DNA of 64,000 nucleotides from the NCBI GenBank assembly GCA_965223165.1, contig CBDCVQ010000009.1:248001-312000 (forward strand), read 5' to 3'. Below, one piece after another: positions 9,546 through 18,696 of the stretch. Origin of the DNA: JABDMH01 sp965223165 (GTDB lineage: Bacteria > Bacteroidota > Bacteroidia > Chitinophagales > Saprospiraceae). Numbering within the stretch: position 1 is the first letter of the stretch; every line of letters starts with the position of its first letter. Under the pieces are notes generated by a model, which ran no database searches, had not been told where the DNA came from, and saw only the letters and a program-made list of their open reading frames with translations. The position numbers and the translations under genes were made by a program.

Positions 9546-11384
9546 CTACTTCAGGTGCCAGCAGTCGATGGTCTTCAGCTCAGGACCTCCGCCCCGATCG
9601 CTGCTGCCCCCCGCCACGTAGACCTTACCTTGATAATGGATCGCTTGCATGCCATGACGACCTTGCAACATGGGCTCCAGTTGCTTCCACATTCGGTCCG
9701 ACACGTCGTAGGCCTCGACTTCGCTATGCGCCGGAATCTGACTGCTGCTCTCCCCACCCAGCACAATGAGTTGATCGCCTCGGGTGATGACCGTCGTCCC
9801 TGCTCGCAGGGTAGGCAGGTTCCGACTCTGCGACAGGGTCGACCATTTGCCGGTGGCAAAGTCATACACATCGACATGTGGGATGACCTGATCCATGACA
9901 TGTCCGGTCTTCTGGGAGGTGTTTCTACCACCTGCGGCATAAAGCTTATTGTCAATCACGGCCATCTGAAAATGGTCTCTCGTATGCGGCGCATCGGGCA
10001 AAGACTTCCAAGTCCCGGTCGCGGGGTCAAACTCATCAAACCAGGTATTGTGCCCCGTGTAATGGCCTTCTTGATTGCCACACAATAGATAAATCTTGTC
10101 ATTGTGCGTGATCGCCCCAGCGGCTCCTCGGTGTCTACCATCCGGCAGCCGGCCAGCTACCCGCCAGGAATCCGTAGCGGGATTGTAAACGTGAATGAAA
10201 GATACCGGCTCCTCCTTGGGATAGGGACCGGTGAACGCCCCCAATATCCAGATCTCGTCTTGGTAGTTGATAGCCTGAAAATGATGCATCTCCAGTGGAG
10301 CATCGTGACCTTGGCTCCAGGCGCCGCTGACCGGATCGTAGATGTCCACTTTGCGTGTGTTGCGACCGCCCAAGGCATAAAATTTGCCCTTCACCTCGAC
10401 GAATGCAGATTCACTTCGGCGATGCGAGCAACCGGACGCCAGGACTCGGTGCCAATCTCCCCGTTCGAAATGCTGATCAAAACGCTGTACTCGCCAATTG
10501 AGCACCTCGGTCACGTACAACTCCTCATGTAGTCCGCAAGCGACGCCGTGACATGCCCGCATCTGCCCGATCATAGAGCCTGCACCTGCCTCATAGGTCC
10601 CCAGGATATGACCATCCATGTCCATCTTCAAGACCCGTTCATTGTCTCCATCGGTCATGTACAGATTTCGCTCAGGACTCACCGCCAGGCCCCAGGGTCT
10701 ACCCACATCTGTCCATGCCGCATGAAACTGACCGTCTGCATCAAAAACCTGAATGCGGTCATTGTACCGGTCTGCCACATAGACCTTTCCTCGGTCATAT
10801 ACAATATTGTGCGGATTGTTAAACTGACCTTCCGCAGGCCCCATTTCGCCCCAGGTACGGATGAACTCTCCGTGCTCATTGACCTGTACAATGCGATGAT
10901 TGCCGTAGCCGTCAGCCACATAGACATCTCCGTTGGGCGCAAAAGCCACGTCGGCCGGCTTGAAGAAAAGGACCATATTCCGGGTGCTGTCAAAGAGGCC
11001 TTGGGTCCCATTCTGGCCCATGATCATTAGCACTTGGCCCTCCGGCGACAGTTTTAGCACGAGGTGCGTGACCAAGTCGGTGGTCCAGATATTGTCCTCG
11101 CTGTCAATGCGCAGGCCATGCGGATCCTTAAAGATGCCTTCGCCAAGGGAGCGTACATAATTGCCCTCCGCGTCAAAGTGCATCAACTTCTGGTGGCCCT
11201 TGTTAAAAATATAGACATGCCCCTTAGAATTGACCGCCACGCCAGTGGGCTGAATCGGATTGCCATCGGTCGGAATCTTAAAGAAGTCGGGACGAGGCTG
11301 CAATTGGAAGGGGATCGTGGGATGCTGGGCAAGCAGCATCGCTACACCCAAGAAAAATGAGGTAAAACAGATGGATTTCTTCAT
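9546..11384 (-). CDS. Secreted NHL-repeat plus Kelch-repeat beta-propeller protein
   Basis: The start chosen (11384, MKKSICFTSFFLGV) gives a clear signal peptide ending near LLAQ; an upstream in-frame start would place a polar stretch before it. Of 612 residues, roughly 25-310 form NHL repeats (for example GVAVNSKGHVYIFNKG, NPHNIVYDRGKVYVADRYN) and 320-600 form Kelch repeats (IYDPVSGAWSQG, GKVYVAGGSS). Two propellers in tandem suggest a periplasmic or surface binding protein. The NHL half resembles peptidyl-alpha-hydroxyglycine alpha-amidating lyase propellers, but no catalytic claim is made. It is the first gene of the amine operon, 7 bp from the permease, an unusual partner. Confidence 0.83.
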   Translation of the reverse strand: MKKSICFTSFFLGVAMLLAQHPTIPFQLQPRPDFFKIPTDGNPIQPTGVAVNSKGHVYIFNKGHQKLMHFDAEGNYVRSLGEGIFKDPHGLRIDSEDNIWTTDLVTHLVLKLSPEGQVLMIMGQNGTQGLFDSTRNMVLFFKPADVAFAPNGDVYVADGYGNHRIVQVNEHGEFIRTWGEMGPAEGQFNNPHNIVYDRGKVYVADRYNDRIQVFDADGQFHAAWTDVGRPWGLAVSPERNLYMTDGDNERVLKMDMDGHILGTYEAGAGSMIGQMRACHGVACGLHEELYVTEVLNWRVQRFDQHFERGDWHRVLASGCSHRRSESAFVEVKGKFYALGGRNTRKVDIYDPVSGAWSQGHDAPLEMHHFQAINYQDEIWILGAFTGPYPKEEPVSFIHVYNPATDSWRVAGRLPDGRHRGAAGAITHNDKIYLLCGNQEGHYTGHNTWFDEFDPATGTWKSLPDAPHTRDHFQMAVIDNKLYAAGGRNTSQKTGHVMDQVIPHVDVYDFATGKWSTLSQSRNLPTLRAGTTVITRGDQLIVLGGESSSQIPAHSEVEAYDVSDRMWKQLEPMLQGRHGMQAIHYQGKVYVAGGSSDRGGGPELKTIDCWHLK

Positions 11385-11820
11385 GCTAAGGCTGCGGTAT
11401 TTGTTGAAGGACACCAAAATAGCCAAATGTCCCTACTATGTGGTAAGGCATCTGGCCAAGTATGTTGACTAATAACCACATCATGCATCGGAGATAGGTC
11501 TGGAGAAGTCAACGTCAAGCTCAGACAGGGAGATCCAGCGGGTCCCTTCCAGCGCTTTGATGTCACGCCGATCGGGATGATGCAACGTGTTCCGCCGAAG
11601 GCGGAATGGAGGTCCGGGGCTCCAAGCGAACTGAACCTTCAAGCGGCTAGAATGACAAACGCGTGTATCCGTACCGTGCAACACGGGAAATCGAGGACGG
11701 CCAAAGGATGGCGGGCACTGAGCACCGAGAGAGGCTTCGAAACAGAATAAGAGACTACAGCGGCCCCGCCACAGACGCCGGATGTTGCACCGGGTGTTAA
11801 CGAACTCTTAAATCAGATTT
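11385..11820. other. Intergenic region between divergent operons, with one GC-rich hairpin
   Basis: I see no convincing gene here. A perfect hairpin TTCCGCC-GAA-GGCGGAA lies at 11590-11606 and has no T-tract. GTTGCACC at 11783-11790 repeats half of the palindrome found just upstream of the marR gene at 11835. Short open frames on the minus strand have no recognisable content. Confidence 0.6.
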
Positions 11821-11856
11821 CCTTCAAAATGAAGGTTGCACCTGCAACTATTTTTG
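11821..11856 (+). promoter_or_regulatory. Probable promoter and MarR operator for the efflux operon
   Basis: TATTTTTG at 11849-11856 matches the Bacteroidota -7 consensus TAnnTTTG exactly. Directly upstream is a perfect 14-bp palindrome GTTGCA-CC-TGCAAC (11835-11848), preceded by a second inverted repeat CCTTCA-AAA-TGAAGG (11821-11835). A repressor bound there would cover the -33/-7 spacer. The predicted start of transcription, near 11863, supports the ATG at 11881 rather than the in-frame one at 11836. No good -33 TTG is visible. Confidence 0.5.
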
Positions 11857-11880
11857 CACATCGACTGTTCGCAGCTTGGT

Positions 11881-12360
11881 ATGAGATCAATGGTCAAGGA
11901 GGGTATGGAATTGCGAGACTCCCTGGTGCCCTGGGTGGGCAAAGCGGGGAAGTTGATTGGACTCCACATCATCAAGGAGCTGAGAGCACAGGGCTTTGAC
12001 CTCACGGGAAAGCAATGGATACTATTACGCATTCTGTACTTGTCCGACGGACAGGCACAGAGTGATCTGGCACTAATCACCGACCGAGATAAAGCCTCGT
12101 TGGTCCGCCTGGTGCATACGATGGAGCGCAAAGGCCTCGTACGCCGGGTGCGGGATGACAAGGATCGACGGGTCAATAAGATCTATCTCACACCGCGTGG
12201 ACGACAATTATATCTGTCTACGGAGCCCACGATCAAAACTGCCTTTGCCACTATACAGGAGGGTATCTCCGAGGAAGAGATCAACTGTGTCATTGACGTG
12301 ATGGCAAGAATAATGGAAAATATTCAGCAGGAAGAATTAGAGAATATTCAAAACAAATAA
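11881..12360 (+). CDS. MarR-family transcriptional regulator
   Basis: A winged-helix regulator of about 159 residues. The segments LTGKQWILLRILYLS, SDLALITDRDKASLVRLVHTMERKG and the wing VRDDKDRRVNKIYLTPRG are typical of MarR proteins. The ATG at 11881 is chosen because the -7 element at 11849-11856 lies downstream of the earlier in-frame ATG; ATGs at 11890 and 11905 are also possible. The stop is 3 bp before the adaptor gene, so regulator and RND pump form one transcript, and autoregulation through the palindrome at 11835-11848 is likely. MarR repressors of efflux pumps usually respond to aromatic or antibiotic ligands; the ligand here is unknown. Confidence 0.88.
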   Translation: MRSMVKEGMELRDSLVPWVGKAGKLIGLHIIKELRAQGFDLTGKQWILLRILYLSDGQAQSDLALITDRDKASLVRLVHTMERKGLVRRVRDDKDRRVNKIYLTPRGRQLYLSTEPTIKTAFATIQEGISEEEINCVIDVMARIMENIQQEELENIQNK

Positions 12361-12363
12361 TTG

Positions 12364-13488
12364 ATGCGCAAAATCATACTGGCCATATTGGGCCTTGGTT
12401 TGATCGCCGCGGCGGTGTATTTCGCTCGCAACCTGATTGAAAATCGCCGGCTACCGGCGCCCCGGGAAAGAAAGGTGGTGACTTCGGTGTTTACGCAGAC
12501 GGTCAAAAATCAGAACGTACCCATTAGCATTGCTACCAATGGAACCCTGACGGCAAAGTATCGGATGGAACTGTACAGTGAGGTGCAGGGAGTTTTTGAA
12601 AAAAGTGACGGAGAATTTAAGCCCGGAGAACGGTATGGCAAAGGCAGTGTACTTTTTCAAATAAATAGTGATGAGCACCGGGCAAACCTGAGATCGCAGA
12701 AAAGCAATTTATACAATCAAGTGGTTCTGCTTCTTCCAGATCTTCGATTGGACTACCCCGATGCTTTTCCAGCTTGGGAAGCGTATGTCCGATCCTTCGA
12801 CCTGGAGGCCGCGCTACAGCCGCTCCCTGAGCCGAGTTCTGAGCGAGAGAAGCTGTTTGTCACCGGACGAAATCTGCTCTCCACTTTTTATGCCGCCAAA
12901 AATTTGGAAGAACGCCTAGCCAAGTACACCATTCACGCTCCTTACTACGGTGTTCTGACCGAGGCATTGGTGACTCCGCGCAGCCTGATCCGATCCGGCC
13001 AAAAACTAGGCGAATTTATTAATCCCACCACCTACGAATTGCAAGTACCTGTCAATACCAGCTATGCAGATCTCGTGCGCGAGGGGCAGGGCGTACAATT
13101 GCACAATCTGGAGCGGACCAAGGAATACGATGGAAAAATACTACGCATAAACAGCATTGTCGACCAGGCCACCCAGACCATTCAGGTATTTATTTTAGTC
13201 CGCGGAAAGGATCTGAGAGAGGGTATGTACCTCGAGGCCGATCTGCAGGCTCGTGAAGAACGCGATGCCTTTGAGATCGATCGTAAATTGCTCATCGACG
13301 ACAATCAAATATTTTATGTGAGGGATTCCACCCTGGAGGTGACCACGGTAGAGCCTGTCTACTTTAAGGAAAAATCCGTCATCCTCAAAGGGCTGGAGGA
13401 TGGCACCCAGATCCTGGCCAAACCCGTGCCGGGCGCTTACGCAGGCATGCTAGTGCAAGTACTACAAGACCTCACCGCTGTCGACTAA
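12364..13488 (+). CDS. RND efflux periplasmic adaptor (membrane-fusion protein)
   Basis: This 374-residue protein has an N-terminal membrane anchor (ILAILGLGLIAAAVYFA). Lipoyl-like halves follow around VFTQTVKNQNVPISIATNG and YTIHAPYYGVLTEALV, separated by a short helical hairpin. Beta-barrel strands NTSYADLVREGQGV and the membrane-proximal segment DATQTIQVFILVRG-type complete the HlyD/AcrA layout. It would link the inner-membrane pump to the TolC-like channel encoded downstream. The ATG at 12364 is preferred to an in-frame TTG one codon earlier. It lies between marR (3 bp) and the pump gene (11 bp). Confidence 0.9.
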   Translation: MRKIILAILGLGLIAAAVYFARNLIENRRLPAPRERKVVTSVFTQTVKNQNVPISIATNGTLTAKYRMELYSEVQGVFEKSDGEFKPGERYGKGSVLFQINSDEHRANLRSQKSNLYNQVVLLLPDLRLDYPDAFPAWEAYVRSFDLEAALQPLPEPSSEREKLFVTGRNLLSTFYAAKNLEERLAKYTIHAPYYGVLTEALVTPRSLIRSGQKLGEFINPTTYELQVPVNTSYADLVREGQGVQLHNLERTKEYDGKILRINSIVDQATQTIQVFILVRGKDLREGMYLEADLQAREERDAFEIDRKLLIDDNQIFYVRDSTLEVTTVEPVYFKEKSVILKGLEDGTQILAKPVPGAYAGMLVQVLQDLTAVD

Positions 13489-13499
13489 ACCGGAAGATC

Positions 13500-16400
13500 A
13501 TGAAGAAAGCAGTCGCATATTTCATCAAATATCCCGTGGCGGTCAATGTCCTGATGGTCGCGTTGGTGCTATTTGGGATCGCGGGAATCCTCGGTACCCG
13601 ATCCTCCTTTTTCCCCATTAATGATGCCAACATCATCATTATCCAAGTAGCCTATCCCGGGGCATCTCCCGAGGAAATGGAAGAGGGCGTCGTGCTCAAG
13701 ATCGAAGACAATCTCCGCGGTCTGGTTGGCATCGACCGGGTCACGTCCAAATCGTCGGAAAACACGGCCACCATCACCGTCGAGACCCTGAAGGACTACG
13801 ACGTGGATCTGGTGCTGCAAGACGTAAAAAATGCGGTGGATCGGGTGCCCACTTTTCCCAGCGAAATGGAACCACCCGTCATATCCAAGCGAGAAAATCG
13901 CAACGAGGCCATCAGCTTTACGGTGAGCGGCCGGGCAGTTCCGTTACGGACACTTAAGCAAATTGCCCGGGATATCGAGACGGACCTTCGGGCGCTGCCG
14001 GGCATCTCCCAGGTCGATGTCACTGGATTTCCCCAGGAAGAGATTGAGATTGCCGTGCGAGAAAAGGATTTGCGGGCCTACAATCTCACCTTCAGCGAGG
14101 TGGCCCAAGCGATATCTCGCTCCAATATTCTGTCCACCGGGGGCAATATTAAGACCGAGACAGAGGAATACCTGATCCGCGCCAATAATCGATCCTACTT
14201 TGGTGACGAGCTCGACTATGTGGTCGTACGGGCCACGCCCAGCGGCGACGTGGTTCGGTTGAAGGATGTGGCCACAGTAAGAGATCGATGGGCCGAGAGT
14301 CCCGATCGACTGTATTTTAATGGAAATCCAGCGGTGCAGGTTCGAGTGCTTGCGACAGACAATGAGGACCTGATCTCCAACGCTGACCAGGTCAATAGCT
14401 ATATCGATAAATTCAATCAGCAATACGAAAATGTGCAGCTGAATGTGACCCGGGATGCATCGATCACCCTTAAGGGAAGGACCAAATTGCTGATGGAAAA
14501 TGGCGGCATGGGGATTCTGCTCGTGCTCATCCTCCTCTCCGTATTCTTGCGGCCCAGTCTGGCATTTTGGGTGGCGGTGGGACTGCCGATATCGTTTTTT
14601 GGCATGTTCATCTTTGCTCCTTCGCTGATCACGATAAATGTATTGTCGCTCTTTGGGATGATCATCGTCATCGGCATACTTGTGGACGATGCCATCGTCA
14701 TCGGTGAGAATATCTATCAGCATTACGAACGCGGAAAAACCCCGGTGCGGGCGGCTATCGATGGGACGCTCGAAGTAACGGCTCCCATCGTCTCAGCCAT
14801 ACTTACCACGATGGTAGCATTTTCCACTTTCTTTTTTCTGGATGGCCGCATCGGTGAATTTTTCTCGGAGGTCTCGATCGTGGTGATCATCACCCTCGCC
14901 GTCTCCCTGATTGAAGCCTTGATGATTTTGCCGTCCCATATTGCGCACTCCAATGCGATGAAAAAAGGCGGGACCCGCTTCTTTATCAATCGTTTTGGAG
15001 ATGCCTTCATGAATTTCGTCCGCGATCGGGTGTATGGGCCGATGCTCCGATTTTTCATGGCCAACAAAGTGCTGGGATTTGGTATACCCATCGCGCTATT
15101 GATCATCAGCATTGGTGCGATCGGGGGCGGACTGGTGCGGGTGACCTTTTTCCCGCGGATAGCCAGTGATCGAGTGACCATCACGCTAAACATGCCGCAG
15201 GGCACGAGCGAAGCCATCACGGATTCCATTATCTCCAACATTGATCGCAAGGCCTGGCTGGTCAATGAAGATTTTACGGAGCGCCAGTCGGGCGGTAAGC
15301 AGGTCATTGAAAATACGATCAAGAGAATTGGACCAGGCACGGCTACCGCCACCCTGGAGTTAAACCTTTTGCCAGGCGAAGAAAGGGATTTTCCGTCCCT
15401 GGCCATCGCCAATGCAGTCGAAAAAGAGGTAGGCCCTATTTATGGGATCGAAAGTATTGAGTACGGATCGGGCGGTAATTTTGGAGGCAAGCCGGTCTCC
15501 ATCTCGCTGGTGGGCAACAATATCTCGGACTTGAAGGGTGCTAAAGATGCACTGAAATCCAAGCTCCAGGAATTGCCACAGCTAAAGGACATTTCCGACA
15601 ATGATCCAGCCGGGATCAAAGAAATCGAACTTGACCTCAAGGAAAATGCATACCTGCTGGGATTAACCTACTCGGACGTGATGCAGCAGGTGCGCAGTGG
15701 ATTCTTCGGCCAGTCTGTGCAGCGTTTTCAGCGGGGCCGCGACGAAATTCGGATGTGGGTCCGATACGACCGCGAAAACAGATCGTCCATCAAGCATCTG
15801 GATGATATGTGGATTGTCACACCCTCGCAGGATCGAGTGCCCTTGTCCGAGATCGCCTACTACAATATCGAGCGGGGCGATGTCTCCATCAATCATCTGG
15901 ACGGCAAGCGAGAGATATTGGTCGAGGCCAACTTGAAAGACCGAAATGGTAGTGCGACCGAAATATTGGAGGGCGTAAGAGCCAATATTATGCCCGAGAT
16001 CCTGGCACGCTACCCCACCGTCACGCCCCTATATGAAGGTCAACGTCGGGAGGCCGGCAAGCTCCTGTCGTCGGTTTGGACCGTCGTGCCTGCCGTGTTA
16101 TTCCTGATCTATGCCATCATCGCATTTACGTTTCGATCTTATAGTCAGCCCATCCTATTATTTATCATGGTGCCGTTCAGCTTGATCGGGATCACGGTAG
16201 GTCACTACATTCATGGATTTCCGATTAATATGCTGTCCTGGCTCGGTATCATTGCACTGATCGGGATCATGGTCAACGACGGATTGGTCTTGATTGGAAA
16301 ATTCAATTTATTTCTCCGGGAAGGGCTCTCCTTTGAAGAAGCGCTATTTTCCGCCGGTCGCTCGCGATTTCGCGCCATCTTCTTGACCTCCATTACCACC

Positions 16401-16661
16401 ATGGCCGGGCTAGCTCCCTTGATATTTGAGACGAGTCGTCAAGCGCAATTTCTGATCCCCATGGCCATTTCCATCGCTTATGGGATCGGGGTGGCGACCT
16501 TCCTGACCCTGTTTATGCTGCCGTTGCTTCTCTCCGTCAACAATTATTACAAAGTGGGCAGAAAATGGCTATTCACCGGCAAACGCCCAGCCAGAGAAGA
16601 TGTCGAAAGAGCCGTCCGAGAAGTACGTGCTGAGCAGGAGGAATTGGTAGAATCAGCCTGA
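13500..16661 (+). CDS. RND-family multidrug/efflux transporter (AcrB/MdtB-like)
   Basis: At 1053 residues this has the expected size of a hydrophobe/amphiphile-type RND pump. It starts with a transmembrane helix (YPVAVNVLMVALVLFGIAG), has two large periplasmic loops (roughly residues 35-335 and 560-870), and two bundles of membrane helices. The proton-relay Asp pair appears in IGILVDDAIVIGENI, and the second half carries the matching GIMVNDGLVLIGKFN, where the helix has Asn-Asp. It should export small molecules by proton antiport with the adaptor and outer-membrane channel of the same operon. Long minus-strand open frames over this gene are shadows. Confidence 0.93.
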   Translation: MKKAVAYFIKYPVAVNVLMVALVLFGIAGILGTRSSFFPINDANIIIIQVAYPGASPEEMEEGVVLKIEDNLRGLVGIDRVTSKSSENTATITVETLKDYDVDLVLQDVKNAVDRVPTFPSEMEPPVISKRENRNEAISFTVSGRAVPLRTLKQIARDIETDLRALPGISQVDVTGFPQEEIEIAVREKDLRAYNLTFSEVAQAISRSNILSTGGNIKTETEEYLIRANNRSYFGDELDYVVVRATPSGDVVRLKDVATVRDRWAESPDRLYFNGNPAVQVRVLATDNEDLISNADQVNSYIDKFNQQYENVQLNVTRDASITLKGRTKLLMENGGMGILLVLILLSVFLRPSLAFWVAVGLPISFFGMFIFAPSLITINVLSLFGMIIVIGILVDDAIVIGENIYQHYERGKTPVRAAIDGTLEVTAPIVSAILTTMVAFSTFFFLDGRIGEFFSEVSIVVIITLAVSLIEALMILPSHIAHSNAMKKGGTRFFINRFGDAFMNFVRDRVYGPMLRFFMANKVLGFGIPIALLIISIGAIGGGLVRVTFFPRIASDRVTITLNMPQGTSEAITDSIISNIDRKAWLVNEDFTERQSGGKQVIENTIKRIGPGTATATLELNLLPGEERDFPSLAIANAVEKEVGPIYGIESIEYGSGGNFGGKPVSISLVGNNISDLKGAKDALKSKLQELPQLKDISDNDPAGIKEIELDLKENAYLLGLTYSDVMQQVRSGFFGQSVQRFQRGRDEIRMWVRYDRENRSSIKHLDDMWIVTPSQDRVPLSEIAYYNIERGDVSINHLDGKREILVEANLKDRNGSATEILEGVRANIMPEILARYPTVTPLYEGQRREAGKLLSSVWTVVPAVLFLIYAIIAFTFRSYSQPILLFIMVPFSLIGITVGHYIHGFPINMLSWLGIIALIGIMVNDGLVLIGKFNLFLREGLSFEEALFSAGRSRFRAIFLTSITTMAGLAPLIFETSRQAQFLIPMAISIAYGIGVATFLTLFMLPLLLSVNNYYKVGRKWLFTGKRPAREDVERAVREVRAEQEELVESA

Positions 16662-16744
16662 TGCAGCGCAAGTTTGAAAACAAGAAACTCATTTTGACAC
16701 TCCATGTGCTTCACATCCGAAGCAATTAATAATGCAATGTGATT

Positions 16745-18058
16745 ATGACGAATAGATTTCGGCAGGTAGCCATTATTCTTGTATGCTTTCTGCTGTCTGG
16801 TAGTGTGCCCGGTCAGGACCTATTGACCCTGGACGACGCCATTCGGACGACATTGGAAAACAATTTTGGTATTCGGGTAGCGCAGAAGAACATCGAAATT
16901 GCCGCCAACAATGCCAGTAGGACGGCCGTCGGATACCACCCCACGCTCAATGCTTCGGCCGGCACCAACTATGATGTGGGCGGGTCCAAACAACAGTTTA
17001 GCAGTGGTCAAGAAAATACGGTAAGCAGCGCAGCCACGCTGGCTGGCAATGCCAATATCACTGGCAATTATGTCATTCTTGATCAGACCCGCAGGGTCTC
17101 GCTGCAGCAACTGAAGGAAGTACTAAATCTGTCCAACCTCCAATTGCGCCAGACCGTAGAGCTCAATGTCTTGCAGGTCGCCGCGTTGTACTATGAGATC
17201 GCAAAGCTGGCCGCCAATGTCGATGTCCTGCATGAGACGATCGAAGTGTCCAATCGGCGGGTCGAGCGGGTACAGTATCAGTACGATTATGGCTCCGGCA
17301 CGGCGCTGGATGTGCTCAACGCGGAGGTCGATGTACAACGAGATAGCATCAATTATTACAACATGCACCAACAGTTGGCATTAAATAAGCGGAACCTGAA
17401 TGTCCTGATGGGCACCTCTGTAGATGCCGACCTGCAGGTGGATACTACTGTCGTATATGCCAGTCCCGACCTAGGTGCACTGGCCACCAATGCCGAGGCT
17501 GAAAATATTAATCTACTGCTCTCCCGAATGGATCAGACAATCACCCGATACGATTTGGACCTTATTGAGGCCGAAAGAAAACCGACGCTTAGCGCAACCG
17601 GCGCCTATCGATACAATTTTTCAGATAATCCGCCAGGCGCATTTATCACCTCGTCCAATAGCCGTGGATTCAGTCTTGGCCTTACCGCCAATTGGAATCT
17701 ATTTGATGGGGGCATGCGCAAACTCCGAGCGCAAAACACAAGAATCAGTCTGGAGACGCAATCGCTGCAGGAGGAGCTGATCCGCTTGGAGGTCAATCGT
17801 GATCTGCAAAATGCCTGGGACAGCTACCAGAACGCGCTTTTCATTTTGCAGAGCGAGGCGGTCACGCTGTCCACCAGCCAGCGCAATTTCGAACGCACCG
17901 AAGAGCAATTCAACCTGGGGCAGGTTAGCTCCGTCGAATTCCGCCAGGCCCAGCTAAATCTGCTCAACGCTTCGACCAATTACAACAATGCCAAATACGA
18001 CTCTAAGATCTTGGAGCTAGAGCTCTTACAGATTGCAGGAATGCTGTTGGACGCATAG
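16745..18058 (+). CDS. TolC-family outer-membrane efflux protein
   Basis: About 437 residues with a signal peptide ending near GSVPGQ. The mature part has two OEP repeats of long helices and beta strands (LTLDDAIRTTLENNFGIRVA, YEIAKLAANVDVLHETIEVS, LEVNRDLQNAWDSYQNALF, FNLGQVSSVEFRQAQLNLL). It would form the outer-membrane channel for the RND pump, 83 bp downstream of it. The ATG at 16745 is preferred; a GTG two codons earlier is in frame. The operon marR-adaptor-pump-channel ends here, just before an inverted repeat at 18084. Confidence 0.9.
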   Translation: MTNRFRQVAIILVCFLLSGSVPGQDLLTLDDAIRTTLENNFGIRVAQKNIEIAANNASRTAVGYHPTLNASAGTNYDVGGSKQQFSSGQENTVSSAATLAGNANITGNYVILDQTRRVSLQQLKEVLNLSNLQLRQTVELNVLQVAALYYEIAKLAANVDVLHETIEVSNRRVERVQYQYDYGSGTALDVLNAEVDVQRDSINYYNMHQQLALNKRNLNVLMGTSVDADLQVDTTVVYASPDLGALATNAEAENINLLLSRMDQTITRYDLDLIEAERKPTLSATGAYRYNFSDNPPGAFITSSNSRGFSLGLTANWNLFDGGMRKLRAQNTRISLETQSLQEELIRLEVNRDLQNAWDSYQNALFILQSEAVTLSTSQRNFERTEEQFNLGQVSSVEFRQAQLNLLNASTNYNNAKYDSKILELELLQIAGMLLDA

Positions 18059-18083
18059 GATCAGGCGACCGGGATTTTTCTGT

Positions 18084-18107
18084 AATTTGACGGTAGCAGG
18101 TCAAATT
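18084..18107. promoter_or_regulatory. Perfect 8-bp inverted repeat upstream of the DinB-like gene
   Basis: AATTTGAC (18084-18091) and GTCAAATT (18100-18107) form a perfect inverted repeat with an 8-bp spacer, 10 bp before the next start codon. It could be an operator, or a weak hairpin after the efflux operon. There is no T-tract, so a terminator role is less likely. Confidence 0.4.
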
Positions 18108-18117
18108 TCAATCCATT

Positions 18118-18639
18118 ATGAGCGAAGGGAGCATTCCGATCAGCCACATCAAATCTGCCATCAAGAGTCAGTACTATGCAGCACTGCAAATGCTGAAGAG
18201 TTTCATCGAGGCTTGTCCGGAGGAGCTTTGGACCAGTGACGATTATGTTAATCCAACTTGGCTTGTCACCTATCATGCTTTGTTCTACTATCGCCTCTAT
18301 CTGCATCAGGATCTGGCATCCCATCAACACTGGCCAGGTCATCAAAAAGGGGCTCAAAATATGACACTGGAGCACGACGCTGCGTCGATACGACCCTATA
18401 CGCGTGATGAAATGCTAGGTTTGGTAGCGACCTGTCTGGAGCAAATGGACGAGGCAGTGGATCAACTGGATATCACTCGATCGGACAGTGGATTTCATTG
18501 GTACCGCGTACCCAAGCTCGAGCATCAGATGGTCAATCTGCGGCACCTGCAGCATCACATCGCCCAATTGCAGGATCGCATGCGCAATACTAGCGAGAAG
18601 GGAATTCCCTGGGTGCGATCTCGAGAGGCCAGCACGTAG
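18118..18639 (+). CDS. DinB/YfiT-like four-helix protein
   Basis: A 173-residue soluble protein with a DinB-superfamily look. An N-terminal helix (IKSAIKSQYYAALQMLKSF) is followed by LVTYHALFYYRLYLHQ with a candidate metal-binding His, and a C-terminal helix LRHLQHHIAQLQDRM with further His residues. Proteins of this fold include bacillithiol/mycothiol-dependent transferases and DNA-damage-induced proteins of unknown function. No specific reaction can be assigned. It stands alone between the efflux operon and an SDR gene, with its own inverted repeat upstream. Confidence 0.7.
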   Translation: MSEGSIPISHIKSAIKSQYYAALQMLKSFIEACPEELWTSDDYVNPTWLVTYHALFYYRLYLHQDLASHQHWPGHQKGAQNMTLEHDAASIRPYTRDEMLGLVATCLEQMDEAVDQLDITRSDSGFHWYRVPKLEHQMVNLRHLQHHIAQLQDRMRNTSEKGIPWVRSREAST

Positions 18640-18696
18640 TGCACATTTATCCTGACTAGATCACCTTTCTGAACGACGACAAACGAATTCTCATTC

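Noticed and set aside
13944..15412. Two long minus-strand ORFs inside the RND pump gene
   Set aside because: They are antisense shadows of a strongly supported 1053-residue transporter.
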